DNA from: CAIJXO01 sp041308645 | GTDB lineage: Bacteria > Patescibacteriota > Minisyncoccia > Phycocordibacterales > GWA1-40-21 | Length of the DNA stretch: 28,715 bases | Assembly: GCA_041308645.1 (NCBI GenBank) | Contig: JBFZBC010000028.1 | Location: 1 to 28,715, forward strand | Reading direction: 5' to 3' | Shown: positions 6,478 through 13,717 of the stretch, piece after piece | Numbering within the stretch: position 1 is the stretch's first letter | Layout: every line of letters begins with the position of its first letter | Notes under the pieces: generated by a model | Seen by the model: only the letters and a program-made list of their open reading frames with translations | Told to the model about the DNA's origin: nothing | The model's database searches: none | Made by a program: the position numbers and the translations under genes

Positions 6478-6660
6478 ATGGAAGACCTTAAGAATAAAAC
6501 AGAAAAAGAATTGAAGAGTATTTTGAAAGATAAGCAAGAAGCTCTTAGGGTTTTTAGATTTGCTTTGTCTGGTGGTAAGACTAGAAATTTAATGCAAGGG
6601 ATGACTCTAAAAAAGGATATTGCCAGAATCATGACACTTTTAAATAATAAGAATAAATAA
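6478..6660 (+). CDS. rpmC: 50S ribosomal protein L29
   Basis: L29 is a small two-helix protein next to L23 at the tunnel exit. The 60 residues match the family: MEDLKNKTEKELKSILKDKQ, RVFRFALSGGKTRNL and a second helix MTLKKDIARIMTLLNNK. It normally abuts rpsQ, but here a 61-nt gap with promoter-like and repeat-like sequence intervenes. Confidence 0.95.
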   Translation: MEDLKNKTEKELKSILKDKQEALRVFRFALSGGKTRNLMQGMTLKKDIARIMTLLNNKNK

Positions 6661-6677
6661 TAAATAAAAATACTTAC

Positions 6678-6699
6678 CCCGTTAGAAATTCAAGGAAAT
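6678..6699 (+). repeat. Half-site of the CCCGTTAGA palindromic element
   Basis: CCCGTTAGA (6678-6686) followed by AGGAAAT (6693-6699) mirrors the left arm of element D (CCCGTTAGA at 12937-12945 and AGGAAAT at 12949-12955). No complementary TCTAACGGG follows here, so this looks like a truncated copy. The similarity is short and could be chance. Confidence 0.35.
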
Positions 6700-6703
6700 C
6701 AAG

Positions 6704-6709
6704 TATAAT
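6704..6709 (+). promoter_or_regulatory. Possible internal -10 box before rpsQ
   Basis: A perfect TATAAT ends 12 nt before the rpsQ ATG. The sequence 17 nt upstream (GTTAGA) matches the -35 consensus at only 3 of 6 positions, and there is no TGn extension. Confidence 0.3.
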
Positions 6710-6721
6710 AATAAAAAATAT

Positions 6722-7042
6722 ATGGAAGATAAAAACAAAAAAAATATAAGCGAGAATAGTCAAATTTCTTTTGAGGTTAAAAAAGAAGAAGGAAAGGTTT
6801 TTTCTGGTAAGATTGTTTCCACTAAAATGAAAGATACTGTTGTTGTTTTGATTGAGAGATATACCAAACACCCAAAATACGGTAAATTTTTAAAGAGACA
6901 GAAAAAGTTTAAAGCTCATGATGCCGGTAATAAACATAAGGAAGGGGAAATAGTAGAAATTATTGAAACCAAGCCAATTTCTAAAGATAAGAGGTTTGTA
7001 ATTTTACCAGCCCGACAAGATCATTCTGGCGGGGAAAAATAA
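6722..7042 (+). CDS. rpsQ: 30S ribosomal protein S17
   Basis: S17 is an early-binding OB-fold protein at the 5' domain of 16S rRNA. The core starts near residue 24 (GKVFSGKIVSTKMKDTVVVL) and contains YTKHPKYGKFLKRQKKFKAH and GEIVEIIETKPISKDKRF, which are diagnostic. The length of 106 exceeds the usual 80-90 because of a hydrophilic N-terminal tail (MEDKNKKNISENSQISFEVK) of about 22 residues. It lies 9 nt before rplN. Confidence 0.97.
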   Translation: MEDKNKKNISENSQISFEVKKEEGKVFSGKIVSTKMKDTVVVLIERYTKHPKYGKFLKRQKKFKAHDAGNKHKEGEIVEIIETKPISKDKRFVILPARQDHSGGEK

Positions 7043-7051
7043 ATAAAATTT

Positions 7052-7423
7052 ATGATACAACCACAATCAATAGTAATAATAGCAGATAACACTGGAGCCA
7101 AACTTGGCAGAATCTTTAAGATACTTGGTTCATCTAAGAAGAGATATGCCCAGCTGGGTGAGTTAGTCGTTCTTTCTGTCCAGAAAGCTGAGCCAAGAAA
7201 GAGTGTTAAGAAAAAAGACATACTTTATGCTGTTGTTGTTAGACAGCGCTCCCCTTATAGAAGAAAAGATGGTTCTTATATAAGATTTGATGAAAATGCT
7301 GTAGTAATAGTCGATAAAGTAAAAGGTGAGCCGTTAGCTGGTAGAATCTTTGGTCCAATTCCTAGAGAAATAGCAGAAAAAGGTTTTCAAGGAGTAGCTT
7401 CAAAAGCACCTGAAATTGTGTAA
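7052..7423 (+). CDS. rplN: 50S ribosomal protein L14
   Basis: L14 forms an intersubunit bridge and is the docking site of RsfS. It begins MIQPQSIVIIADNTGAKLGR and has VVVRQRSPYRRKDGSYIRFD and GRIFGPIPREI, all hallmark segments. Length 123, as usual. The nearly invariant order L29-S17-L14-L24-L5 is kept. Confidence 0.98.
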   Translation: MIQPQSIVIIADNTGAKLGRIFKILGSSKKRYAQLGELVVLSVQKAEPRKSVKKKDILYAVVVRQRSPYRRKDGSYIRFDENAVVIVDKVKGEPLAGRIFGPIPREIAEKGFQGVASKAPEIV

Positions 7424-7432
7424 TTTAAATAT

Positions 7433-7732
7433 ATGAAAATAAAAAAAGGAGACAATATAATAGTGATTACTGGTAAAGATAAAGGCAAAACCGCTAAGGT
7501 GGTTAAGGCTTTACCTAGAGAAGATATGGTTATTGTGGAAGGGGTGAATATGAAGAAAAAGCATGAGCGAGCTAGAAAATCAGGATCCAAAGGACAGATA
7601 GTTGAGAAAGCTATGCCTATCCATGTCTCAAATGTTATGCTTCTTGAAGATAAAAAAAGAGTTAGAACAGGTAAAAAATTAATTGGTGAAAAGAAAGTTC
7701 GTATTAGCCGAAAGACAGGTAACGAAATATAA
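7433..7732 (+). CDS. rplX: 50S ribosomal protein L24
   Basis: L24 initiates large-subunit assembly and sits near the tunnel exit. A KOW motif spans about residues 3-30 (IKKGDNIIVITGKDKGKTAK), followed by VIVEGVNMKKKHER and the PIHVSNVMLL strand. The 99 residues fit the family. Only 3 nt separate its stop from the rplE ATG. Confidence 0.97.
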   Translation: MKIKKGDNIIVITGKDKGKTAKVVKALPREDMVIVEGVNMKKKHERARKSGSKGQIVEKAMPIHVSNVMLLEDKKRVRTGKKLIGEKKVRISRKTGNEI

Positions 7733-7735
7733 AAA

Positions 7736-8281
7736 ATGACAAAGATTTTAAATACAAAAGAAAAACAGGCCAAAGCTTATGAAAATTTGAAGGAGGCAAT
7801 GGGTTATACCAATATAATGCAGGCACCAAAGTTTACTAAGGTTACTATTAATGCCGGCATTGGTTCTCTTAAAGATAAAAAGAAAATTGAAGTTATCGTA
7901 GACAGAATGACTAAGATTTCCGGACAGAAGCCATCTCTAAAAGGATCAAAGAAAAGTATTGCTGCTTTTAAGGTTCGTGAGGGAGATCCAGTCGGACTAG
8001 CCGTAACTTTAAGAGGAGAAAGAATGTTCGCCTTTATAGATAAGTTGGTTATTGTAGCTTTTCCTCGAACAAAAGATTTTAGAGGTTTAGCAAAAAAAGG
8101 GATAGATGAGATGGGTAACTATTCTATTGGTATTAAAGATAATACTATTTTCCCTGAAACTTCCGATGAAGATTTAAAAGATGTGTTCGGTATGACTATA
8201 ACGGTCGGCACTACTGCTAAGAATAAAAAAGAAGCAGAAGCTTTTCTCTTATATATTGGTTTTCCTTTCAAAAAAGATTAA
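7736..8281 (+). CDS. rplE: 50S ribosomal protein L5
   Basis: L5 binds 5S rRNA and contacts P-site tRNA. Diagnostic segments are YTNIMQAPKFTKVTINAGIG, SLKGSKKSIAAFKVREGDPV, RTKDFRGL and FPETSDEDLKDVFGMTITV. Length 181, typical. In most bacteria rpsN, rpsH, rplF, rplR, rpsE, rplO and secY follow; none is present here. The last base of its stop codon is the first base of a long structured element. Confidence 0.98.
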   Translation: MTKILNTKEKQAKAYENLKEAMGYTNIMQAPKFTKVTINAGIGSLKDKKKIEVIVDRMTKISGQKPSLKGSKKSIAAFKVREGDPVGLAVTLRGERMFAFIDKLVIVAFPRTKDFRGLAKKGIDEMGNYSIGIKDNTIFPETSDEDLKDVFGMTITVGTTAKNKKEAEAFLLYIGFPFKKD

Positions 8282-8523
8282 AACTATAAAATATTCCTTT
8301 TTTAGCACGATAGAAGCACTTCGTCTTATAGTTTGTCTTCGCTCGGATAAGATATAAAATCTGAATTTTCTATCTTACTCCTCGCTAGCCAAAATAGAAA
8401 TTTTCTCGTCACAAAATTTCTTCCCTACCCATACTGAATGGTACATTCGGGATGGTCTGCTCCCTCATTTTTTTACTAAAAACTTCAGTCTGTAAGGCAC
8501 GAAAAAGCAATATTTTATAGTTT
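8281..8523. repeat. Structured intergenic element B (long copy)
   Basis: The ends AAACTATAAAATATT (8281-8295) and AATATTTTATAGTTT (8509-8523) form a perfect 15-bp stem. Inside are hairpins 8348-8360/8365-8377 (12 of 13 bp, loop CTGA), 8396-8404/8413-8421 (9 bp) and CTGAATG/CATTCGG near 8433-8450. The interior shares TTAGCACGATAGAA, CGTCACAAAATTTCTTC and GTAAGGCACGAAAAAGC with element C (9152-9278) in the same orientation, but the outer arms differ. No coding frame is visible. It may act as a terminator for rplE; function otherwise unknown. Confidence 0.85.
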
Positions 8524-8533
8524 TTATGTTATA

Positions 8534-8542
8534 TGTTATAAT
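8534..8542 (+). promoter_or_regulatory. Extended -10 of adk, leaderless arrangement
   Basis: TGT (8534-8536) directly precedes TATAAT (8537-8542), which is followed by exactly 6 nt and the ATG at 8549. The predicted start site is the A of the start codon. Confidence 0.7.
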
Positions 8543-8548
8543 TTCTGG

Positions 8549-9151
8549 ATGAAAAATAATTCAAAAGTTTTTATATTTCTCGGACGAAGTGGTTGTGGTA
8601 AAGGAACACAGGTAAAACTTTTAATGAAAAGTTTATCTAAAATTAGTAAGAAAAATAAGAATATACATGTTGAAAGTGGAAATTTAATCAGAGAATTTTC
8701 TAAAGGTAAGACTTATACCGAGAAAAATACTAAAGCAGTAATGGAGAAAGGCTTACTTATTCCGGAAGCGGTGATCGTTTCTCTTTGGATGGGTTATCTG
8801 AATGATAAGTTTACTGGTAAGGAGTATTTGTTTTTTGATGGTACACCACGGAAACTTCGTGAAGCCCAATTGTTGAATGATGCTCTAGAATTTTATGATA
8901 TTAAAAAGCCAATTGTTGTTTTAATAAATGTAAGTAAAAAGTGGTCAGAGGAAAGATTAATGGGACGAGCTAGGAAGGATGATAATCTAGCTGCTGTAAA
9001 GAAGAGGTTAGCTTGGTATGAGACTGAAGTGGTTCCGACCATAAAATATTATAAAAATAGTTCTCATTATCATTGTGTTAATGTAAATGGTGAGCAATCT
9101 ATCGAAGATGTTCATAAAGAAGTACTTACTAAATTAGATTTGAAGTCATAA
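8549..9151 (+). CDS. adk: Adenylate kinase family nucleoside monophosphate kinase
   Basis: Transfers phosphate between ATP and AMP (or a related NMP) in the cytoplasm. The P-loop is GRSGCGKGT at 12-20 and the NMP-binding DGTPR lies at 97-101, matching the family's DGFPR. The LID-side GRARKDD at 139-145 carries the expected Arg and Asp residues. The 200 residues point to the short form without a zinc-binding LID; no cysteine cluster is present. Adk normally follows secY in the spc operon and precedes map, and map does follow here. The P-loop (Arg-Ser-Gly-Cys rather than Pro-Pro-Gly-Ser) and the Thr in DGTPR are divergent, so the NMP substrate is less certain than the family. Confidence 0.85.
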   Translation: MKNNSKVFIFLGRSGCGKGTQVKLLMKSLSKISKKNKNIHVESGNLIREFSKGKTYTEKNTKAVMEKGLLIPEAVIVSLWMGYLNDKFTGKEYLFFDGTPRKLREAQLLNDALEFYDIKKPIVVLINVSKKWSEERLMGRARKDDNLAAVKKRLAWYETEVVPTIKYYKNSSHYHCVNVNGEQSIEDVHKEVLTKLDLKS

Positions 9152-9278
9152 AAACACCAGATATAGCTTTTTCTTAGCACGATAGAAATTTTGTCGTCAC
9201 AAAATTTCTTCTCTACTCCCTCGCTTTCTTACTAGAAAGCTCAGTCCGTAAGGCACGAAAAAGCAATATCTGGTGTTT
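9152..9278. repeat. Structured intergenic element C (short copy)
   Basis: Outer arms 9152-9173 and 9257-9278 pair at 21 of 22 positions (AAACACCAGATAT/ATATCTGGTGTTT, one A-A mismatch, then GCTTTTTC/GAAAAAGC). Inside are a hairpin AGAAATTTTGT/ACAAAATTTCT (9184-9194/9199-9209, loop CGTC) and GCTTTCT/AGAAAGC (9223-9229/9234-9240, loop TACT). The whole folds as a three-way junction. The interior is shared with element B. It begins right after the adk stop and ends 36 nt before map, so it may end adk transcription. Confidence 0.88.
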
Positions 9279-9300
9279 CTTGCGTTTTAGTCCTTAAACC

Positions 9301-9306
9301 TATAAT
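9301..9306 (+). promoter_or_regulatory. -10 box of map, near-leaderless
   Basis: TATAAT is followed by 8 nt and the ATG at 9315, so transcription would start within about 2 nt of the start codon. There is no TGn extension; TTGCGT (9280-9285) is a weak -35 candidate at a short 15-nt spacing. Confidence 0.6.
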
Positions 9307-9314
9307 ATTTAGAA

Positions 9315-10088
9315 ATGGCGATAACCATTAAGACTAAGGAGGAAATAGAAATACTCAGGGAAGGGGGCAAGAGATTAGCCTTTATTTTACAGGCAGTGGC
9401 AAATGAAGTGAAGGTTGGAGTCTCTACAGTAGATTTAGATAATTTGGCTCGGAAATTAGCCTTGGAAGGTGGAGATGAGCCAGCTTTTTTGAATTATAAA
9501 CCCGCTGGTATGAAGCGTTCTTATCCAGCTTCTCTTTGTGTGTCCATAAATGATGCTATTGTTCATGGTATACCAAATGAAATTCCTCAAATAATTAAAG
9601 AAGGAGATATTGTTTCCTTAGATATGGGTTTAAAACATAAAGGACTTTTTACTGATTCAGCCATTACTGTGCCAGTAGGTGAAGTGGATGAAACCGGTAG
9701 AAATTTAATTGCTGATACTAAACAGGCACTTATGGAGGGTATAAAAGTAATAAAAGATGGTAAATATATTAGGGATATAAGCTATGCTGTTGAGCGTTAC
9801 GTTCGGCCAAAGCGTCTAGGGATAGTAGAAGAACTTTGTGGTCATGGTGTTGGTTATAAAGTTCATGAAGATCCTTACGTGCCAAATTATTGTTTGGAAA
9901 GTAAGGGGGAAAAGCTAAAAACCGGAATGGTCTTAGCTTTAGAACCAATGCTCAATGAAGGTAGTAAAAAAATCAGGTTAGACGATGATGGCTGGACTTA
10001 CCGCACCGCTGATGGTAAACGCTCTGCTCATTTTGAACATACTATTGTCGTCACCAAGGACGGCGCAGAGATCTTGACTCAATTGTAA
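9315..10088 (+). CDS. map: Methionine aminopeptidase, type I
   Basis: Removes the initiator methionine from new proteins at the ribosome. It is a pita-bread metalloprotease of 257 residues. The five metal ligands are visible as D103 and D114 (SLDMGLKHKGLFTDSAIT), H177 (CGHGVG), E210 (ALEPML) and E241 (HFEHTIVVT); the catalytic His is H84 (AIVHGIP). No N-terminal zinc-finger extension, so subtype Ia. It follows adk as in the standard spc operon, but here each gene has its own promoter and element C lies between them. Start codon chosen from the promoter position and the conserved ITIKTKEEIEILREGG. Confidence 0.96.
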   Translation: MAITIKTKEEIEILREGGKRLAFILQAVANEVKVGVSTVDLDNLARKLALEGGDEPAFLNYKPAGMKRSYPASLCVSINDAIVHGIPNEIPQIIKEGDIVSLDMGLKHKGLFTDSAITVPVGEVDETGRNLIADTKQALMEGIKVIKDGKYIRDISYAVERYVRPKRLGIVEELCGHGVGYKVHEDPYVPNYCLESKGEKLKTGMVLALEPMLNEGSKKIRLDDDGWTYRTADGKRSAHFEHTIVVTKDGAEILTQL

Positions 10089-10113
10089 TTTTACTATTTT
10101 TTGAATAAATTTG

Positions 10114-10122
10114 TGTTATAAT
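10114..10122 (+). promoter_or_regulatory. Extended -10 of the VirD4/HerA-like ATPase gene
   Basis: TGT (10114-10116) then TATAAT (10117-10122), followed by 8 nt and the ATG at 10131. The transcript would carry a leader of 0-3 nt. If translation began at the second ATG (10143) the leader would be about 12 nt. Confidence 0.65.
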
Positions 10123-10130
10123 TCTCTGTA

Positions 10131-12935
10131 ATGGAAACAGGGATGGAAAAAATAGAGCAGAAATTTAGCTCACCACAAGAGGAGCTTGATTATTTACGTG
10201 AGCAAGTTGCTAGACATGAGAAGACTTTAGCTGAAAGAGGTGAAAGTGTGCCAAGAGAGGAGATTATTACTGAGAAAATTATTGATTATAAAGCGGTAAA
10301 ATCTGAAGAAGTTCTACAAGAGGAATATCAATTAAAACCCAAGGAGGTAGAGTCTATTGTTTTAGACTTATCACCAGAAGAACATGATACTAAGATAGAA
10401 GAATTGGTTAGTATATTACAAACCAACGGGTTGATGAATGTACTCATGGTGGTAGAAAAACTTAAGGATGCTCATTTAGATGATGATTTTCATCGTTTCC
10501 TTGTTCAATATATTAAAGCCGGTTTACCTGTATCTAATAATCAAGAAAAAAACCCACTATTTAGGGCTCTAAAAATGACTTTATTTGAAGTAGCATTACC
10601 GCAGTCTGATATAGAGGAAAATAAACAGAAGAATTTGAAGGAGCTTATTTCCAAAATGGAGCAGTTTTATGCTGGGATGCTCTCTGTTTCAGCTGAGAAA
10701 GACGGACCAGATTATTTTACGATCGAGATTGCTAAGGCAAATAAAAGTGAAGAATTTATTTTCTATATTTCTGTTTCAGATACCAAAAAGGGTCTATTTG
10801 AAAAACAAATCTTATCTATTTTCCCCGATGCTAGAATAATAGAGAAGAAAGATGATTATAATGTATTTAATGAGCAAGGTGCATCTGTGGGCTCATACGC
10901 CAAGCAAGCAAGTAATCATATTTATCCACTAAAAACTTATGAGGCATTTGATTATGATCCCCTAAACGTTATTCTTAACAGTTTTTCTAAGGTGGATAGT
11001 GTGGGTGAAGGGGCAGCAATCCAAATTATTTTTAAACCAGTTGCTGAAAAATATACTAATTTTTATAAAATGGCTCTAAAAGATTTCTCTAAAGGGATGA
11101 AGCTCAAAGAAGCTATTGATATGTCTCGGTTGACATTTTTAGGCGGTACTAAAAAGATTTTAGGTGAAATCGTTGATAGTTTTGTTAATGGAAAGAAGGA
11201 TAAGGAGAAGGCGAAGGGAGCCGCTGATCAGAAGTCCCTTGATATGGATAAAAAGATAATCGAGAATTTAAATAATAAAATCAGTACTCCAACCGTTGAG
11301 ATAAATATCAGGATTGTGGCTTCAGCCAAGACGGAAAGTGAAGCGACGTCTATTTTATCAGATCTAGAATCTGCTTTCAATCAATTTGAAAATACCGGTA
11401 GTAATAAATTAACCTTTGAAAGGTTATATACTAAAAATTTACGTAAATTATTCAGGGAATTTTCCTTTAGAGTATTTCAGGATAGTCAGAAATTGCCTTT
11501 AAATCTTAAAGAAATAACAACTATGATTCATTTGCCGGAGAATAAAATTCAAGGAACGTCACAATTAAAACAATCTAAAGCTGGTACAGCTCAAGCGCCG
11601 TTAGATTTACAGAAAAGTGGTATATCTTTAGGTAAAAATATTCACAGAAATGTGGAAACAGAGATATTTATGTCACCGGAAGACCGCTTACGCCATTTTT
11701 ATATTATTGGTCAGACTGGTACTGGTAAAACTACTTTATTAAAGAGGATGATCCGTCAGGATATTTTGAATGGTGACGGAGTTTGTATGATAGACCCACA
11801 TGGTTCAGATATTCAAGATGTTCTTTCTTATGTACCCAAGGAGCGCTTAGATGATCTGATATATTTTGATCCAAGTTACACCGCGCGGCCAATGGGTCTT
11901 AATATGCTCGAATATGATATTCGTTTCCCTGAGCAAAAAACTTTTGTGGTAAATGAAATGCTCTCTATTTTTAATAAACTTTTTGATATGAAGGTGGCTG
12001 GTGGCCCAATGTTTGAGCAGTATTTCAGAAATTCAGTCATGTTGGTCTTAGAAGACCCAGAAAGTGGAAATACTTTACTTGACGTTTCCCGTGTTCTTTC
12101 TAATAAACAGTATCGGGATATGAAAATATCAAAATGTAAAAATCCTTTAGTGGTGCAGTTTTGGAAAGAAATTGCAGAAAAAGCTGGAGGAGAAGCATCT
12201 CTTGCAAATATTGTACCCTACATTGTAAGTAAGTTTGATGTCTTTCTACAAAATGACATTATGAGGCCAATTATTTCTCAAAAAAAGTCAGCTTTCAATT
12301 TTCGGGAAATTATGGATAGTAAGAAGATACTTTTGGTTAATCTTTCTAAAGGGCGTCTGGGGGATATTAATGCTAACCTTATTGGTTTGATTATTGTTGG
12401 AAAGATTTTAATGGCAGCTTTATCAAGAGTGGATTCAATGAATCAAAATCTGGCCCCATTTTATCTATACATTGATGAATTCCAAAATGTTACCACAGAC
12501 TCTATCTCCACTATTTTCTCCGAAGCCAGAAAATATAAATTATCTTTGACCGTTGCTCATCAGTTTATTGCCCAGTTAGATGAAGATATTCGTGATTCAG
12601 TTTTTGGAAATGTTGGCTCTATTTCTGCTTTTAGAGTTAGTTCTGACGATGCTGAATATTTGGAAAAGCAGTTTGCACCAGTTTTTTCTGGCAAGGATTT
12701 AATGAATGTTGATAATTTGAATTGTTATGTTAAGATGTTGTCTTCTGGCCGGTCGGTGAAACCATTTAGTATGTTTATACCGTTTCCGCCTATAGGGGAA
12801 AGTGGTCATATAGCTAAAGTAAAAGAACTTTCTTATTTGAAATATGGCAAGGATAGGGAGCTGGTGGAGGCTGAGATTATGAAGAAATATGAGAAAAAAG
12901 AAGTTCCACCACTAGCTGCACCATTTAAGATTTAA
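10131..12935 (+). CDS. VirD4/TraG/HerA-like ATPase, soluble
   Basis: A 934-residue protein with a C-terminal RecA-like motor. Walker A is GQTGTGKTT at 527-535 and is followed by CMIDPHGSD, as in coupling proteins. Walker B is FYLYIDEFQN with D782 and E783; then come SEARKYKLSLTVAHQFIAQL and a late FGNVGSISAFRVSSDDAEYL. These motifs fit DNA-pumping coupling proteins (VirD4/TraG) and HerA-type ATPases. The first 500 residues are charged, partly coiled (GKKDKEKAKGAADQ near 355-368) and not recognised; no membrane segment is seen, unlike VirD4. No relaxase or type IV secretion gene lies nearby, so a role in conjugation, DNA uptake or chromosome handling cannot be decided. ATG 10143 is an alternative start. 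Confidence 0.75.
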   Translation: METGMEKIEQKFSSPQEELDYLREQVARHEKTLAERGESVPREEIITEKIIDYKAVKSEEVLQEEYQLKPKEVESIVLDLSPEEHDTKIEELVSILQTNGLMNVLMVVEKLKDAHLDDDFHRFLVQYIKAGLPVSNNQEKNPLFRALKMTLFEVALPQSDIEENKQKNLKELISKMEQFYAGMLSVSAEKDGPDYFTIEIAKANKSEEFIFYISVSDTKKGLFEKQILSIFPDARIIEKKDDYNVFNEQGASVGSYAKQASNHIYPLKTYEAFDYDPLNVILNSFSKVDSVGEGAAIQIIFKPVAEKYTNFYKMALKDFSKGMKLKEAIDMSRLTFLGGTKKILGEIVDSFVNGKKDKEKAKGAADQKSLDMDKKIIENLNNKISTPTVEINIRIVASAKTESEATSILSDLESAFNQFENTGSNKLTFERLYTKNLRKLFREFSFRVFQDSQKLPLNLKEITTMIHLPENKIQGTSQLKQSKAGTAQAPLDLQKSGISLGKNIHRNVETEIFMSPEDRLRHFYIIGQTGTGKTTLLKRMIRQDILNGDGVCMIDPHGSDIQDVLSYVPKERLDDLIYFDPSYTARPMGLNMLEYDIRFPEQKTFVVNEMLSIFNKLFDMKVAGGPMFEQYFRNSVMLVLEDPESGNTLLDVSRVLSNKQYRDMKISKCKNPLVVQFWKEIAEKAGGEASLANIVPYIVSKFDVFLQNDIMRPIISQKKSAFNFREIMDSKKILLVNLSKGRLGDINANLIGLIIVGKILMAALSRVDSMNQNLAPFYLYIDEFQNVTTDSISTIFSEARKYKLSLTVAHQFIAQLDEDIRDSVFGNVGSISAFRVSSDDAEYLEKQFAPVFSGKDLMNVDNLNCYVKMLSSGRSVKPFSMFIPFPPIGESGHIAKVKELSYLKYGKDRELVEAEIMKKYEKKEVPPLAAPFKI

Positions 12936-13059
12936 TCCCGTTAGAGATAGGAAATAATCAAATTATTTCCGTCGGTAGCGAGGTAAAATTTGAATTCGTC
13001 ATTTAAAAATTATTAATAGATATAGCGGTAATTCATAACGCTAATATCTCTAACGGGAT
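12935..13059. repeat. Structured intergenic element D
   Basis: The arms 12935-12949 (ATCCCGTTAGAGATA) and 13045-13059 (TATCTCTAACGGGAT) form a perfect 15-bp stem. The left arm begins at the last base of the preceding stop codon and the right arm includes the first two bases of the ndk ATG. Inside, GGAAATAAT (12950-12958) pairs with ATTATTTCC (12962-12970) around CAA, and TAGCG (13023-13027) pairs with CGCTA (13039-13043). A folded transcript would hide the ndk start codon at the base of the stem. Confidence 0.85.
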
Positions 13060-13654
13060 GAAAAAAGAAAAAACATTTGTGATAATAAAGCCAGATGGAG
13101 TGCAAAGATCTTTAATTGGTGAAGTTGTTAAAAGATTTGAGAGGATTGGTTTAAAATTAGTTGGTTTGAAAATGCAGGTGCCGACTGCTGAGATGGTAGA
13201 AAAGCATTATACCCTTGATCCAGAATGGCTGAGAAAAGTTGGAGAGAAGTCAATAAAGGGATATGAATCAAAAGGCCAAACTCCACCTTCAATGGAGCCT
13301 GTAGAAGTAGGAAAGAGAGTTCTTGATGTTTTGATAAAATATATGAAGTCTGGGCCAGTGGTTGTGATGTGTTGGCAAGGAGCGCATGCTGTGGGAATTG
13401 TGAGAAAAATTGTGGGAGGAACTGAACCTTTGACATCTGATGTGGGTACTATCAGGGGTGACTTCGTAATAGATTCATATCAGATTTCTGATACAGCTGG
13501 CCGAGCAATAAGAAACCTAATCCATGCTTCTGGTTCAGTGGAAGAAGCAAATAATGAAATTAATCTCTGGTTTAAGCCGGAAGAAATTTTGAATTATCAT
13601 CTGATCCAAGAGGCTATTCTTTATGATGTAAACTTAGACGGTATTCTCGAATAA
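13058..13654 (+). CDS. ndk: Nucleoside diphosphate kinase with an insertion
   Basis: Transfers the gamma-phosphate between nucleoside triphosphates and diphosphates through a phospho-histidine. The N-terminal strand FVIIKPDGVQRSLIGEV has the conserved Lys (K11). The active His is H156 in RNLIHASGS, and VGTIRGDF at 129-136 binds the nucleotide. Two oddities: 198 residues against about 135-155, with most of the surplus at about 54-94 (LDPEWLRKVGEKSIKGYESK); and the usual HxSDS is HASGS, so the Asp after the catalytic region is Gly. The C-terminal LWFKPEEI is normal. No promoter or Shine-Dalgarno is seen; the start lies in the stem of element D. Confidence 0.92.
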   Translation: MKKEKTFVIIKPDGVQRSLIGEVVKRFERIGLKLVGLKMQVPTAEMVEKHYTLDPEWLRKVGEKSIKGYESKGQTPPSMEPVEVGKRVLDVLIKYMKSGPVVVMCWQGAHAVGIVRKIVGGTEPLTSDVGTIRGDFVIDSYQISDTAGRAIRNLIHASGSVEEANNEINLWFKPEEILNYHLIQEAILYDVNLDGILE

Positions 13655-13717
13655 ATAGTATTTTGTGTCATAACTATTTTTGATATTGTTTTTATTTTTA
13701 AAGGAGTATAATTAGAC

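Noticed and set aside
7387..7773. Minus-strand frame of 128 residues across rplX
   Set aside because: Antisense to a universally conserved ribosomal gene; phenylalanine-rich, as expected from the opposite strand of lysine codons.
10131..12935. Classification as conjugative VirD4 within an integrative element
   Set aside because: No relaxase, VirB genes, integrase or attachment sites nearby, and no membrane anchor in the protein.
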